Positions 23,934 through 33,718 of a stretch of 64,000 nucleotides of DNA are shown one piece after another. The translations under genes and the position numbers were made by a program. The notes under the pieces are model-generated. The model had not been told where the DNA came from. It saw only the letters and a program-made list of their open reading frames with translations, and ran no database searches. Position 1 is the first letter of the stretch, and each line of letters starts with the position of its first letter. Location of the stretch: contig NZ_JARUXE010000008.1 of the NCBI RefSeq assembly GCF_030433895.1, forward strand, positions 62,001 through 126,000, written 5' to 3'. This DNA comes from Arthrobacter sp. PsM3. GTDB lineage: Bacteria > Actinomycetota > Actinomycetes > Actinomycetales > Micrococcaceae.

Positions 23934-25064
23934 ATGAGCAACGAGCCCGCCATCACCCCAGCACCGGCACCAGCCCCCTCGCACGAATCCCGGATCCACG
24001 GATGCCTGCTGGGCGGCGCGCTCGGTGATTCGCTGGGATACGCGGTCGAATTCGACGAGATCTCCACCATCCGCGTGAAGTTCGGCCCGGAAGGGCTGCA
24101 GGATTTTTCAGCGCTCGACGGCGGCAGCCACTTCTCCGACGACACGCAGCTCACGCTGTACACCGTGGACGGGCTGCTGGAGGCGCTGGAGTGGGCCAAC
24201 TCGGGCGTGGGCGCGGACACCAACGCGTGCCTGTGGCTCGCCTACCTGCGCTGGCTCGGCACCCAGGGCGTGCCGGTTCCGGAGGCGGCGCCGTTCCAGC
24301 CGCCCCGCTGGATCGATTCCCATGAGGTCCTCAGGCACCGCCGCGCGCCGGGGAACGCCTGCCTGAGCGGACTGGCCACCGGGGAGATGGGAACCTTCTA
24401 CCGTCCGGTCAACCCGGACTCCAAGGGTTGCGGCACGGTGATGCGCTCAGCGCCGTTCGGCCTGGTCCCCTACATCGAGGCCGGCGCCGTCTATAAGATC
24501 AGCGCGGACGCGGCCTCGCTGACCCACGGGCACCCCGCGGCCCGGCAGAGCGCCGGGGTGTTCAGCCTCGTCATCCATGCCCTGACCGCCGGACGCGGCC
24601 TGCGCGAAGCAGCACAGTTCGCGCTCGGGGAACTGGACGCAGGCCACCTGCGCAAGGGCGAAGTTCCCGACCCGGACCTCGTGGCGCGGCTTGAGGCGGC
24701 GTTGCGCCTCGGCGGCGCGGGAGAACGGCTGGGCCCCGAGGAACTGGTCCGGGAACTCGGCGAAGGCTGGGTGGCCGAGGAGGCTCTCGCCGTCGCACTG
24801 TATGCGGTCCTCGCCACGGCGCCGGATCCGGCCGCCGGTCATCGGGCGGCGGCCGCCGGTCATCCCGAGGCCCACTTCCGCGCGGCGATCGCGCTCGCGG
24901 TGAACCACAGCGGCGACAGCGATTCCACGGCGTCCATTGCCGGCAACATCCTGGGCACGTTCTACGGTGAGGACTGCCTTCCGGCGCAGTGGCTCGCCGC
25001 GCTCGAGGCCCCGGAGGTCATCCGGGGCATGGCGTCGCGGCTGGCGGCCGTCACCGGCGCCTGA
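23934..25064 (+). CDS. ADP-ribosylglycohydrolase family protein
   Basis: A 376-aa DraG-like protein that would remove ADP-ribose from a protein or small-molecule substrate, using two Mg ions. Metal-ligand motifs are seen near both ends: GALGDSLGYAVEF and HFSDDTQLTL at the start, and NHSGDSDSTASIAGNILG at the end. A Pro/Ala stretch (residues 5-16) precedes the domain. A TAAAAT box ends 8 bases before the ATG and there is no ribosome site, so it is probably leaderless. No partner ADP-ribosyltransferase is in the window, so the substrate is unknown. Confidence 0.9.
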   Translation: MSNEPAITPAPAPAPSHESRIHGCLLGGALGDSLGYAVEFDEISTIRVKFGPEGLQDFSALDGGSHFSDDTQLTLYTVDGLLEALEWANSGVGADTNACLWLAYLRWLGTQGVPVPEAAPFQPPRWIDSHEVLRHRRAPGNACLSGLATGEMGTFYRPVNPDSKGCGTVMRSAPFGLVPYIEAGAVYKISADAASLTHGHPAARQSAGVFSLVIHALTAGRGLREAAQFALGELDAGHLRKGEVPDPDLVARLEAALRLGGAGERLGPEELVRELGEGWVAEEALAVALYAVLATAPDPAAGHRAAAAGHPEAHFRAAIALAVNHSGDSDSTASIAGNILGTFYGEDCLPAQWLAALEAPEVIRGMASRLAAVTGA

Positions 25065-25125
25065 CCCTGCCCCTGAAGACCCTGCCTCTGCACGCGGCGG
25101 CTATCCCGGTGCCGTGGGGGCCGGC

Positions 25126-25674
25126 TCAGGCGCGGCGGAGTGAAATATTGTTGCAGGCCTCGCACACGTCCTCGGGGATCAGGCCGCGGCGCTGCAGGAA
25201 GCCGAAGACGGCGCAGCCAAGGCAGAAGCCGGCGAACGCCTCAAGGGAAGCAGCCACAACCAGGACGGCAAGCAGGATCCAGGCGGCCGGCGCCAGCCCC
25301 GCGGCCAGCAGCACGGCGGCCGTCGTCGACAGTGCAGCTCCGATGCCCTGCGCGAAGCGCTTCGGCGGCCCCGGCACCAGCCGGGTCTTCCCCAGCCTCG
25401 GCGTCAGCACCTTGACGGACAGCTGGGCCAGCGGCGAGATCCGCGGGCCGAACAGCACACGCAGCCAGAACCCCGCGGCAATGACTGCCAGGCCCCAGCC
25501 GAAACCGGTCAGCAGCGTCGCCACGGACAACAGCACCACCAGGGCCGCCGTGACGCGGGCCGCATACTCGTTGACCGGGTTCGGGAACGCGAAGACCGCG
25601 CGCCAGCCGCGTCCGTCCTGCGGGGCAGTTGCGGGTGCCGGAGCCGCGGAGGGGGCCGTGCTCAGTTTGCTCAT
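25126..25674 (-). CDS. DUF4395 membrane protein
   Basis: A 182-aa membrane protein with the DUF4395 layout: FAFPNPVNEYAARVTAALVVL, further hydrophobic segments, a CLGC pair in FAGFCLGCAVFGFL and a later CEAC pair near the C-terminus. The four cysteines suggest metal binding or redox chemistry; DUF4395 proteins often occur near sulfur or thioredoxin genes, which are absent here. A minus-strand TAGCCT box ends 6 bases before the ATG, so it is probably leaderless. Convergent with the ADP-ribosylglycohydrolase gene. Function unknown. Confidence 0.85.
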   Translation of the reverse strand: MSKLSTAPSAAPAPATAPQDGRGWRAVFAFPNPVNEYAARVTAALVVLLSVATLLTGFGWGLAVIAAGFWLRVLFGPRISPLAQLSVKVLTPRLGKTRLVPGPPKRFAQGIGAALSTTAAVLLAAGLAPAAWILLAVLVVAASLEAFAGFCLGCAVFGFLQRRGLIPEDVCEACNNISLRRA

Positions 25675-25755
25675 TGTTCAAGGCTAGGAGCAGGGCCGCC
25701 CCGGGGGAAATGTTTGTTGCGCCGCATGACCGCGGAACCCCTGCACCGGCCGGGT

Positions 25756-26775
25756 TCAGGCAATCGCGGCGGAGGCGATGTGGCCGCCCACCATCTGCAG
25801 GAATTCGCCCTCGGAAAGGACCTCGATCCGCTGCCCCCGGTCGTGCAGCTCCAGCACGCGCCGGGCCTTGCCGGTGAGCCGGCCGGAGCGCAGGTCGGCG
25901 GCCACGAACCCGTCGCCCACCACCAGGACGGTCGTGCGGGCCGTAACCCGGCTCTCCGGCCGGGCGCCGAACTCGGCGGAACGGATCTTCGCCTCGGGCC
26001 GGGGCATCACGAGCTCGCCGGTAAACACAACGGTCTGGCCGAACAGCGGATGGCCGGGCTCGGCCAAGGCGTTCGGCAGCGGGTTGGCCCCCTCCTCCGG
26101 CCAGCCGGGCTGGTAGGCGCGGACCGGCGTCACGGCGGCTCCTCCCCCGGCGAGTGCGTCCAGGGCTGACTGGCTGGCCTTGGAGAGCGGATCGCGCAAC
26201 GGGTCAAAGGCCTGCTGGCGGGACACCGCCAGGCCCAGCGACAGGTACAGCTCAGCGATGCTGCCGGCGCCGTTGCGCGCGGCGATGTCAATCAGGATCC
26301 CGGCGCAGGCCCGCGCATCCTCGGCGGCGTCGTGATGGTTGACCAGCGGGACACCGGCTTCCTCGGCCGCGTAGGGCAGGGAATTGGACACGAGCGAGTA
26401 GCAGCGGCGGGCGAGCATCACCGTGCAGACGTAGTCGTAGGCCGGGCCGGGCAGGCCGGAGACCTCGAGTCCGGAACGGATCACACCGAGGTCGAAGGCG
26501 GCATTGTGGGCGGCCAGCACGTCGCCGCCGATGAAGGCGCCGATCTCCGGGAAGAGTTCACCGAAGCGGGGCAGCCCGGCCACCTGCTCGGGCCGGATTC
26601 CGTGGATCCGGACGTTGTGGTGGTCGAAGCGGTCGTGGTTTTCCGGCGGCCGCATCAGCCAGGAGGCTTCCTCGACCACAACGCCGCCGCGGACCTTGCT
26701 CAGCCCAACAGCGCACGGTGAACCGCGGAAGCCGTTCGCGGTCTCAAAGTCGATCGCCGTAAAGTCCAAACCCAC
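25756..26775 (-). CDS. DnaQ-like 3'-5' exonuclease with C-terminal BRCT domain
   Basis: A 339-aa protein. Residues ~1-170 are a DEDDh exonuclease: DFTAIDFETANG (Asp, Glu), HNAAFDLGVIRS (Asp) and HDAAEDARACAGI (His and final Asp). Residues ~245-330 are BRCT-like: FGQTVVFTGEL, TTVLVVGDG and KARRVLELHDRG. This architecture is common in Actinobacteria and probably works in DNA repair; the partner is unknown. GTG 26775 is supported by a TAAAGT box ending 6 bases upstream, hence leaderless. Confidence 0.9.
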   Translation of the reverse strand: MGLDFTAIDFETANGFRGSPCAVGLSKVRGGVVVEEASWLMRPPENHDRFDHHNVRIHGIRPEQVAGLPRFGELFPEIGAFIGGDVLAAHNAAFDLGVIRSGLEVSGLPGPAYDYVCTVMLARRCYSLVSNSLPYAAEEAGVPLVNHHDAAEDARACAGILIDIAARNGAGSIAELYLSLGLAVSRQQAFDPLRDPLSKASQSALDALAGGGAAVTPVRAYQPGWPEEGANPLPNALAEPGHPLFGQTVVFTGELVMPRPEAKIRSAEFGARPESRVTARTTVLVVGDGFVAADLRSGRLTGKARRVLELHDRGQRIEVLSEGEFLQMVGGHIASAAIA

Positions 26776-26897
26776 GCTCCAACTTTAGCGCCGGATTCCG
26801 GCCCGGCCCGCACAGGCCGCGCCCGCGCCGCGGATTGCACCTTGGTGGCGCCACCGGCCGGGAGCGCCCGACGGCGGCCGTCAAGTACCCTTGACAG

Positions 26898-27680
26898 GTG
26901 AACCTTTTAGCTCTGAGTGACTTCGCCGTGTCCACGATCGGCGGCGCGGGCCCGGTACAGCCGCAGCTGGCCTCATTCCTGCCCGACTGGCTGAACCCCC
27001 AGGTCTTCCTGGCCAACCCCGCCCTCGCGCCCTGGGTTGTGCTGCTGGTCTGCGGCATTATCTTCGCCGAGACCGGCCTGCTGATCGGCTTCTTCCTGCC
27101 GGGCGACTCGATGCTGTTCACGGCCGGGCTCCTGGTGGCCACCGGAACCATCAAGGTGAACATCTGGCTGCTGGTCATGCTGGTCATCGTCGCGGCGATC
27201 ATCGGGAACCAGGTCGGCTACCTGATCGGGTCCAAGGCCGGCCCGGCCATCTTCAACAAGCCCAATTCCAAGCTCTTCAAGCGCGAAAACGTCGAAAGTG
27301 CCCACGCGTTCTTCGAGAAGCACGGCGGCAAGGCGCTGATCCTGGCCCGTTTTGTGCCGATCATCCGGACCTTTGTCCCCGTGATCGTGGGCGTCGCCCA
27401 GATGAGCAAGCGCAAGTTCTTTGTGTTCAACGTCATCGGCGCCGTGCTGTGGGGCGGCGGGGTGACCCTGCTGGGCTACTTCCTCGGCGACACCTTCCCG
27501 TGGGTCCGCGAAAACCTGGACATCATCTTCATCGCGATCGTCCTGGTCTCGGTGATCCCGATCGGCATTGAGGTCATCCGCGGCGTCATCGCCAAGCGCC
27601 AGGCGGAAAAGTACGGCACGGGCCTCGTCGAGGAGTTCATCGAGGAGCACGAGCCCGAAGAGGAACGCAAGACGCCGTAG
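26898..27680 (+). CDS. DedA-family membrane protein
   Basis: A 260-aa membrane protein of the DedA superfamily, implicated in lipid carrier or phospholipid flipping and in membrane homeostasis. Seen: FAETGLLIGFFLPGDSMLFTAG, the loop GYLIGSKAGPAIF, and the conserved RFVPIIRTFVPVIVG with its arginines in the re-entrant region, then NVIGAVLWGGGVTLLGYFLG. The C-terminal tail is acidic (EEFIEEHEPEEERK). The GTG start lies 6 bases after TACCCT with no ribosome site, so it is probably leaderless. The precise transported lipid is unknown. Confidence 0.92.
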   Translation: MNLLALSDFAVSTIGGAGPVQPQLASFLPDWLNPQVFLANPALAPWVVLLVCGIIFAETGLLIGFFLPGDSMLFTAGLLVATGTIKVNIWLLVMLVIVAAIIGNQVGYLIGSKAGPAIFNKPNSKLFKRENVESAHAFFEKHGGKALILARFVPIIRTFVPVIVGVAQMSKRKFFVFNVIGAVLWGGGVTLLGYFLGDTFPWVRENLDIIFIAIVLVSVIPIGIEVIRGVIAKRQAEKYGTGLVEEFIEEHEPEEERKTP

Positions 27681-27731
27681 CTCCCGTTCCGGGCAGGCAA
27701 CCCGGCAGGCGCTCCGGAGAAATGGCGCAGA

Positions 27732-27768
27732 GGATGGCGCCCCACTGTGTGGGGCGCCATCCTTTTTG
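27732..27768 (+). terminator. Rho-independent terminator after dedA
   Basis: AGGATGGCGCCCCA (27732-27745) pairs with 27751-27764 around a short loop, followed by T5. A partial echo of the right arm follows at 27771-27781. Confidence 0.85.
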
Positions 27769-27909
27769 TGGGTGCCATCCTCTTTAAGGGTTACGGGACA
27801 GGGGCTCCGCCCGTCAGATGCGGTCCGGGGGCACTTCGACACGGACACGACGAGGACACCGCACCGAAAGCGCCGGAATCGTGTCCAAAGGCGCCCCGGA
27901 CGGCGACAC

Positions 27910-28640
27910 CTACCTTCCGGAGAGTGCCTCCACAATCGCCGGGAGCAGCGCCCGGAACGCGTGCCCGCGGTGGCTGATGGCGTTCTTCTCCTCGGGACTG
28001 AGCTCGGCGCAGCTGCGGTCCAGCCCGCTGGGCTGCAGCACCGGGTCGTAACCGAAGCCGCCAGCCCCGCGCGGTTCGCGCAGCAGCGTCCCTTCCAGCT
28101 GTCCGTACTCCACAACTTCCCGGCCCTCCCCCGGGCCGGAACCTGCGCCGGAACCGGGAACGGCCAGCGCCGCGGCGCAGACAAACGCGGCGCCGCGGTA
28201 CTCGTCGGGAACGTCGGCCAGCTGGTCCAGCAGCAGCCGCAGGTTGGCGGCGTCATCCCCGTGGCGTCCGGCCCAGCGGGCCGAGAAGATCCCGGGCGCC
28301 CCGCCCAGCACATCGACCGCGAGCCCGGAGTCGTCGGCGATCGCCACGAGCCCGGTCGCCTGCGCCACCGCGCGTGCCTTGAGCAGCGAGTTCTCGGCGA
28401 AGGTCACACCGGTTTCGGCGACGTCGGGAGCGCCGACGGCGCCCGCATCCACCACCTGGCTGTCGACATCTAGGCCGGGAACCTGCCCGCGCAGCAGCTC
28501 ACGGAGTTCCCGGAGCTTGCCCTGGTTGTGCGTGGCGAGAACCAGCACGGGCGCGGCGCCGTGCCGTCCCGTTTTTTGCTGTGATGCGTTCGGCTGCGCC
28601 GGGTCCGGCCGGGATGCGCCATGCTGTGACGCGCCGCCTG

Positions 28641-28644
<4 letters not shown>
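27910..28644 (-). CDS. rdgB: XTP/dITP diphosphatase (RdgB/HAM1 family)
   Basis: Nucleotide-pool sanitiser that hydrolyses dITP and XTP. In 244 aa: [16 protein letters not shown] (substrate loop), [37 protein letters not shown] and GFGYDPV, then [13 protein letters not shown]. The N-terminal ~30 residues are an Ala/Gln-rich extension with no homology that I recognise. The protein is about 30 aa longer than usual (Ala/Gly/Pro insert in the middle as well). GTG start overlaps the rph stop as GTGA, so rph-rdgB is coupled. The same pair occurs in mycobacteria. Confidence 0.95.
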
Positions 28645-29399
<755 letters not shown>

Positions 29400-29431
29400 G
29401 CCCCTAGCTTATCGACCCGCACCGGACCAGC

Positions 29432-29476
29432 CCGGCACGTCCGGCACGTCCGGCACGTCCGGCCCGTCCGGCCGCA
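29432..29476. repeat. Five tandem 9-bp units
   Basis: CCGGCACGT occurs three times exactly (29432-29458), then as CCGGCCCGT and a degenerate CCGGCCGCA. It fills the gap between the MBL gene stop and the rph promoter. Copy number may vary between strains. Confidence 0.8.
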
Positions 29477-29496
29477 CCGGGACCGAAGGGTTCCGC

Positions 29497-30294
29497 TCAG
29501 ATCGTGTAGTGCACGCCCGCGACGGCGACGGCCACGTGCTGGCCGAAGACCCCTTTGGCTTCCGCCATGACGGTGGTCGGGGACGTCCAGACCGGGATGT
29601 GGGTCAGCAGCAGCCGCCGGGCCCCGGCGGCAACGGCAGCGTCACCGGCGCGTTTGCCGGTCAGGTGCACGTCCTTGATGCCGTCGTCGCGGCCTTCCTC
29701 GAAGGCGGCCTCACAGAGGAACAGATCGGCGTCGCGGGCCGCGTCCTCGAGTCCGCTGCAGGAGTCGGTGTCCCCCGAGTAACTGAGCACCCGGGTGACG
29801 GGGTTGCCGTCCTTGTCCGGTTCGGTGACCTCCACGCGGAGCGCGTAGGCCTCCTCCACCGGGTGGTTGACGGCGTACGGGGTGACCGTGAACGGGCCCA
29901 TGGCCACCGGCTTGCGCTCGGACCAGTTGCTGAAGTCGAATTCCTCGTGCATCCCGGGGTCCAGCTCCAGGCCGTAGGCCGTGGCCATCCGGTCCGCTGT
30001 GGCGGCCGGCCCCCAGACCGGGATCCTGCCGCGCCCCCAGCCGCCCGGCTTCCAGCGCACCGCGACGTGGAGACCGCACAGGTCCATGCAGTGGTCCGGG
30101 TGCAGGTGGGTGAGGAAAATCGCGTCAATGTCCTCCAGGTCCGTGTAGCGCTGGATGGCGCCGAGTGCCCCGCTGCCGAGGTCCAGGACGATCTTCCAGT
30201 TCCGTTCGCCGTCGTTGGCGGTCAGCAAATAACACGACGCCGGCGAGCCCGGCCCCGGAAAGGATCCGGTGCAGCCCACGATGGTCAGCTTCAC
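29497..30294 (-). CDS. MBL-fold hydrolase, cyclic nucleotide phosphodiesterase-like
   Basis: A 265-aa metallo-beta-lactamase-fold protein. Zinc ligands are seen in [10 protein letters not shown] (H63, H65, D67, H68), then NHPVEEAY (His), SYSGDTDSC (Asp) and LLTHIPVW (His). It sits between murI and rph, the same position as mycobacterial Rv1339, which I recall as an atypical cAMP phosphodiesterase; cyclic nucleotide hydrolysis is therefore plausible but unproven here. GTG start overlaps the murI stop as GTGA. Confidence 0.88.
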   Translation of the reverse strand: MKLTIVGCTGSFPGPGSPASCYLLTANDGERNWKIVLDLGSGALGAIQRYTDLEDIDAIFLTHLHPDHCMDLCGLHVAVRWKPGGWGRGRIPVWGPAATADRMATAYGLELDPGMHEEFDFSNWSERKPVAMGPFTVTPYAVNHPVEEAYALRVEVTEPDKDGNPVTRVLSYSGDTDSCSGLEDAARDADLFLCEAAFEEGRDDGIKDVHLTGKRAGDAAVAAGARRLLLTHIPVWTSPTTVMAEAKGVFGQHVAVAVAGVHYTI

Positions 30295-31304
30295 AGGGCG
30301 GGTCCTCCAACGAAGTTGGAGATCCGGGGACGGCCCGCGCCGGCCTGCGCGGCGGCGATCATTTCCGGTGTGATCCTGGCCAGGCTGCCCGTGGGGTACT
30401 GGGCCGCGACGTGGTCGACGTGCCGGACGCTGAGCACCTCGGGGCCGAGGAAGCGGCGGGCGAGGTGCTCGAACTGTACGGCGTCGCCGGTGGCGATGAA
30501 ATTGTGCGTCGGGGCGCTGGCGTCGGTGCGTTCCAGCCCGCGGGAGGCCAGCGCCCGGTAGACGTCCTTGGCCGTCTCCTCAGCGCTGGAGACCAGGGTG
30601 ACGTCCTCCCCCAGCACGAAAGAGATGACGCCGGTAAGCAGCGGATAGTGCGTGCAGCCCAGCACCACGGTGTCCACGCCGGCGGCTTTGAGCGGGGCCA
30701 GGTATTCGCGGGCGACGGCGAGCAGCTCCGGCCCGGTGGTGATGCCGGCCTCGACGTAGGACACGAACGCCGGGCAGGCGACGGACGTGATGTGCAGGTC
30801 CGGGGCGGCGGCGAACGTGTCCTCGTAGGCGCGGGAGCCGATGGTGGCGGAGGTGCCGATGACGCCGACGCGGCCGCTGCGGGTGGCTGCGACGGCGCGG
30901 CGCACGGCCGGCTGGATCACTTCGATGACGGGGATCCCGTAGCGGGCGGTGTAGCGTTCGCGGGCATCGCGGAGCACGGCGGCGGACGCGGAGTTGCACG
31001 CTATGGTCAGCAGCTTCACGCCCGAATCCACGAGTTCGTCCATCACGCCCAGGGCGTTGGCCCGGACCTCGGCGATCGGGAGCGGACCGTAGGGGCCGTT
31101 GGCGGTGTCCCCGACGTAGAGGATGGATTCGTTGGGCAGCTGGTCGATGATGGACCGGGCCACGGTGAGTCCGCCGACGCCGGAATCAAACACACCGATG
31201 GGACGCGACCCCATCCGGCTGGCGGTCTGGCTGCTGGCGGTACTGCTCGCTGGAGAGTCCGCAACAGCTGCCGCTGCCGGATCCTTGCTCGATGCTGAAG
31301 TCAT
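30291..31304 (-). CDS. murI: Glutamate racemase
   Basis: Converts L- to D-glutamate for peptidoglycan. Seen: [29 protein letters not shown], the two catalytic cysteines in IACNSASAA and LGCTHYPLL, and FVSYVEAG. The 337-aa protein begins with about 30 Ser/Ala-rich residues before the conserved core at [13 protein letters not shown] 31304 is preferred because a TATCCT box ends 9 bases before it; an earlier in-frame start at 31346 precedes that box. Coupled to the MBL gene by GTGA. Confidence 0.95.
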   Translation of the reverse strand: MTSASSKDPAAAAVADSPASSTASSQTASRMGSRPIGVFDSGVGGLTVARSIIDQLPNESILYVGDTANGPYGPLPIAEVRANALGVMDELVDSGVKLLTIACNSASAAVLRDARERYTARYGIPVIEVIQPAVRRAVAATRSGRVGVIGTSATIGSRAYEDTFAAAPDLHITSVACPAFVSYVEAGITTGPELLAVAREYLAPLKAAGVDTVVLGCTHYPLLTGVISFVLGEDVTLVSSAEETAKDVYRALASRGLERTDASAPTHNFIATGDAVQFEHLARRFLGPEVLSVRHVDHVAAQYPTGSLARITPEMIAAAQAGAGRPRISNFVGGPAL

Positions 31305-31424
31305 GATTATTCGAGGATAGGGCTTAGCCACGGGCGCGGCCATCACATTGTGTCGTCCGACTCATGTCTAATTTGTCACACGCGGCGGCAGCCCCGGCCG
31401 CCGCACGGCACCCGGTGCCGCCGT

Positions 31425-31991
31425 TCAGCCGCGAGTGTCCAGCGACTGCAGCATCGCCTGCACCAGGGATTCCTGCAGCCAGGTGGTGAAGTTGTAGACC
31501 AGCGCGAGGTAGCTTTCGACGTCCTCGGCCTGGGACCAGTCCTGCATCAGGTGCACGTGGCCGGCATCCTCGTCGTCGCGGATGTCCAGGCGTTCGGCCA
31601 GCACCAGCCGGACGTCGTTGAGCGCCATGGACCAGTGCCGCGCGTCGGCGGGGCTCAGCACCAGTTCATCCTTGTCCAGCCCGAGGGACGCGGCTTTCAA
31701 CGCGCCGATCTTGCTCTCGCGCAGCGACCGCTCGGTATACCGGCGGAACTCCAGCGAGGCGGCGGCGTCGTTCTTCGAGACGTTCGGGAGCAGCCGGCGC
31801 AGGGCACGGTCCGAGGGTTCGCGCGCCTCGCTATCGAGTCCCACGAGCGCGGCGAGCGGATCCTGGTTGGCGCGTTCCTCCGGCTCCAGCATGGACACGA
31901 CGTCGTCGAAGAGGCTGCGGAGCAGTTCCCGCTCGGCCGGTTCCAGATAGCCGGTGATGCCCTTGATTCCGGACTTGAATGCCTTAGCCAC
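31425..31991 (-). CDS. DUF2017 protein encoded with ClpS
   Basis: A 188-aa actinobacterial protein (MAKAFKSGIKGITGYL by GTG start) with charged helices and no cysteine cluster or membrane segment. Family signature segments include LLRSLFDDVVSMLEP and WSMALNDVRLVLAERLDI. The function is unknown; its consistent place directly after clpS suggests a link with protein quality control. GTG 31991 overlaps the clpS stop by 8 bases. A longer in-frame reading upstream overlaps clpS and is rejected. Confidence 0.87.
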   Translation of the reverse strand: MAKAFKSGIKGITGYLEPAERELLRSLFDDVVSMLEPEERANQDPLAALVGLDSEAREPSDRALRRLLPNVSKNDAAASLEFRRYTERSLRESKIGALKAASLGLDKDELVLSPADARHWSMALNDVRLVLAERLDIRDDEDAGHVHLMQDWSQAEDVESYLALVYNFTTWLQESLVQAMLQSLDTRG

Positions 31992-32352
31992 GTTTTCCTT
32001 TGCCTTTGCCTGAACCTGAGCCGTCGCCGCCGCCGGTGGCCTTTTCCACCGTGGCCCAGAGACCGTAGCCATGCATCGCGACCGCGTGCTGCTCCACCTG
32101 CTCCTTGCTGCCGTGCGCCACGATGGAGCGTCCCTTCTTGTGGACCTCCAGCATGAGCTTGTTCGCTTTGGCCTCCGAATAACCGAAGTAGCTGCGGAAC
32201 ACGTAGGCCACGTAGCTCATGAGGTTCACCGGATCATTCCAGATCACGAGGTTCCAAGGGATATCCGGGGCGGTCAGGACATCGGTCGACGTCACTGTTC
32301 CGGTCTGGGTGCTCTCCTGGGTGTCAGGGCCGAGCGCAACGCTGAGGGTCAT
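31984..32352 (-). CDS. clpS: ATP-dependent Clp protease adaptor ClpS
   Basis: Adaptor that delivers N-degron substrates to ClpA/ClpC. Seen: PWNLVIWNDPVNLMSYVAYVF with the N-degron pocket residues, EAKANKLMLEVHKKGRS and VAHGSKEQVEQHAVAMHGYGLWATVEK. 122 aa with a Ser/Thr-rich start and a Gly/Lys-rich tail. The minus-strand TAGAAT box (32359-32364) ends 6 bases before the ATG, so it is leaderless; its promoter overlaps that of pncB in a 37-base divergent gap. Confidence 0.95.
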   Translation of the reverse strand: MTLSVALGPDTQESTQTGTVTSTDVLTAPDIPWNLVIWNDPVNLMSYVAYVFRSYFGYSEAKANKLMLEVHKKGRSIVAHGSKEQVEQHAVAMHGYGLWATVEKATGGGDGSGSGKGKGKRG

Positions 32353-32389
32353 CTGTCCATTCTATGGGGATGCGCACTAGAGTGAATTT
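32353..32389. promoter_or_regulatory. Compact divergent leaderless promoters of clpS and pncB
   Basis: Only 37 bases separate the two starts. TAGAAT on the minus strand (32359-32364) and TAGAGT on the plus strand (32378-32383) each end 6 bases before their start codon. The upstream element of each must overlap the other promoter, so the genes probably compete for polymerase. Confidence 0.65.
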
Positions 32390-33718
32390 GTGAGTACCTC
32401 AGCTGGCTGGGAGCGTCCCCGCACGTCCCTGTACACCGACCATTACGAGCTGACCATGCTGCAGGCCGCGCTGCATTCCGGCGCCGCCCACCGCAAGTCA
32501 GTGTTCGAGGCCTTTACCCGGCGCCTGCCGGACGGGCGCCGCTACGGCATTGTGGGCGGCACCGGCCGGCTGCTCGAGGGCATCGCGGACTTCCGCTTCG
32601 GCGACACCGAAATCGACTTCCTGCGCCGGACCAAGGTGGTCAACGAGGAGACCTTGGACTATCTGGCCGGGTTTTCCTTCTCCGGCGACATCTGGGGCTA
32701 CGCGGAGGGCGAAGCGTACTTCCCCAACTCCCCCATCCTCATCGTCGAATCCACCTTCGCCGAGGCCTGCATCCTCGAGACGTACATCCTCTCGATCCTC
32801 AACCATGACAGCGCCATCGCCTCCGCGGCCTCGCGCATGATCACCGCGGCCGGCAGCCGGCCCTGCGTGGAGATGGGATCGCGCCGCACCCAGGAGGAAT
32901 CCGCCGTCTCGGCCGCCCGGGCAGCGATCATCGCCGGCTTCGACAGCACCTCAAACCTTGAGGCGGGGCTGCGCTACGGGCTGAAGACGGTCGGCACGGC
33001 CGCGCATTCCTTCACCCTCCTGCACGACACGGAACGCGAGGCGTTCGAGGCGCAGATCGCCTCGATGGGCGCCGGAACCGCGCTGCTGGTGGACACCTAC
33101 GACGTCGAGGCGGCGGTGCGCACCGCCGTCGAACTGGGCGGCGACAAACTCGGTGCGGTTCGTCTGGACTCCGGCGACCTCGTGGCCCAGGCGCAGTGGG
33201 TCCGCCGGCTCCTCGACGAGCTGGGCAACGAGCGGACCCGCATCATCGTCACCTCCGACCTGGACGAGTTCGCCATCGCCGCCCTGCAGTCCGCACCGGT
33301 GGACTCCTACGGCGTTGGGACTTCACTCGTGACCGGCTCCGGCGCGCCGACGGCCAGCATGGTCTACAAGCTGGTCAGCCGCACGGACGACGACGGCGAT
33401 TTCGTTTCCGTCGCCAAGGCCGCCAAGAACAAGACCAGCAAGGGCGGACGCAAGTACGCGCTGCGCAAGCTCAACGAGCGCGGCACGGCCACCCAGGAGA
33501 TCGTCGGAATCGGCCGCCGCCCCGAGGACGACGGCAACGACCGGCCGCTGCTTCACCAGTTCGTCAAGAACGGCGAACTGGTGCCCGGCTGGACCGGCGC
33601 GGAGGGCGTGCTGCGTGCCCGCAAGCGCCACGCGGACACCATGAAAGAGCTTCCCGCTGTCGTGAACCGGCTGCAGCGCGGCGAAGCAGCCATCCCCACC
33701 ATCTACGAGGAGAACTGA
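32390..33718 (+). CDS. pncB: Nicotinate phosphoribosyltransferase
   Basis: Joins nicotinate to PRPP in the NAD salvage pathway. 442 aa: SLYTDHYELTMLQAAL, IVGGTGRLLEGI, ASAASRMITAAG, the active-site block EMGSRRTQEESAVSAARAA (with the His/Arg equivalent region), GVRLDSGDLVAQA-like VRLDSGDLVAQAQWVR and GVGTSLVTGSGAPT. The start is a leaderless GTG 6 bases after TAGAGT. Translationally linked to pncA, which starts in the stop codon (TGATG). No obvious NrtR palindrome lies in its promoter. Confidence 0.95.
   Translation: MSTSAGWERPRTSLYTDHYELTMLQAALHSGAAHRKSVFEAFTRRLPDGRRYGIVGGTGRLLEGIADFRFGDTEIDFLRRTKVVNEETLDYLAGFSFSGDIWGYAEGEAYFPNSPILIVESTFAEACILETYILSILNHDSAIASAASRMITAAGSRPCVEMGSRRTQEESAVSAARAAIIAGFDSTSNLEAGLRYGLKTVGTAAHSFTLLHDTEREAFEAQIASMGAGTALLVDTYDVEAAVRTAVELGGDKLGAVRLDSGDLVAQAQWVRRLLDELGNERTRIIVTSDLDEFAIAALQSAPVDSYGVGTSLVTGSGAPTASMVYKLVSRTDDDGDFVSVAKAAKNKTSKGGRKYALRKLNERGTATQEIVGIGRRPEDDGNDRPLLHQFVKNGELVPGWTGAEGVLRARKRHADTMKELPAVVNRLQRGEAAIPTIYEEN

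Noticed and set aside
29432-29476. CRISPR-like repeat
   Set aside because: Nine-base units directly joined, no spacers and no cas genes.
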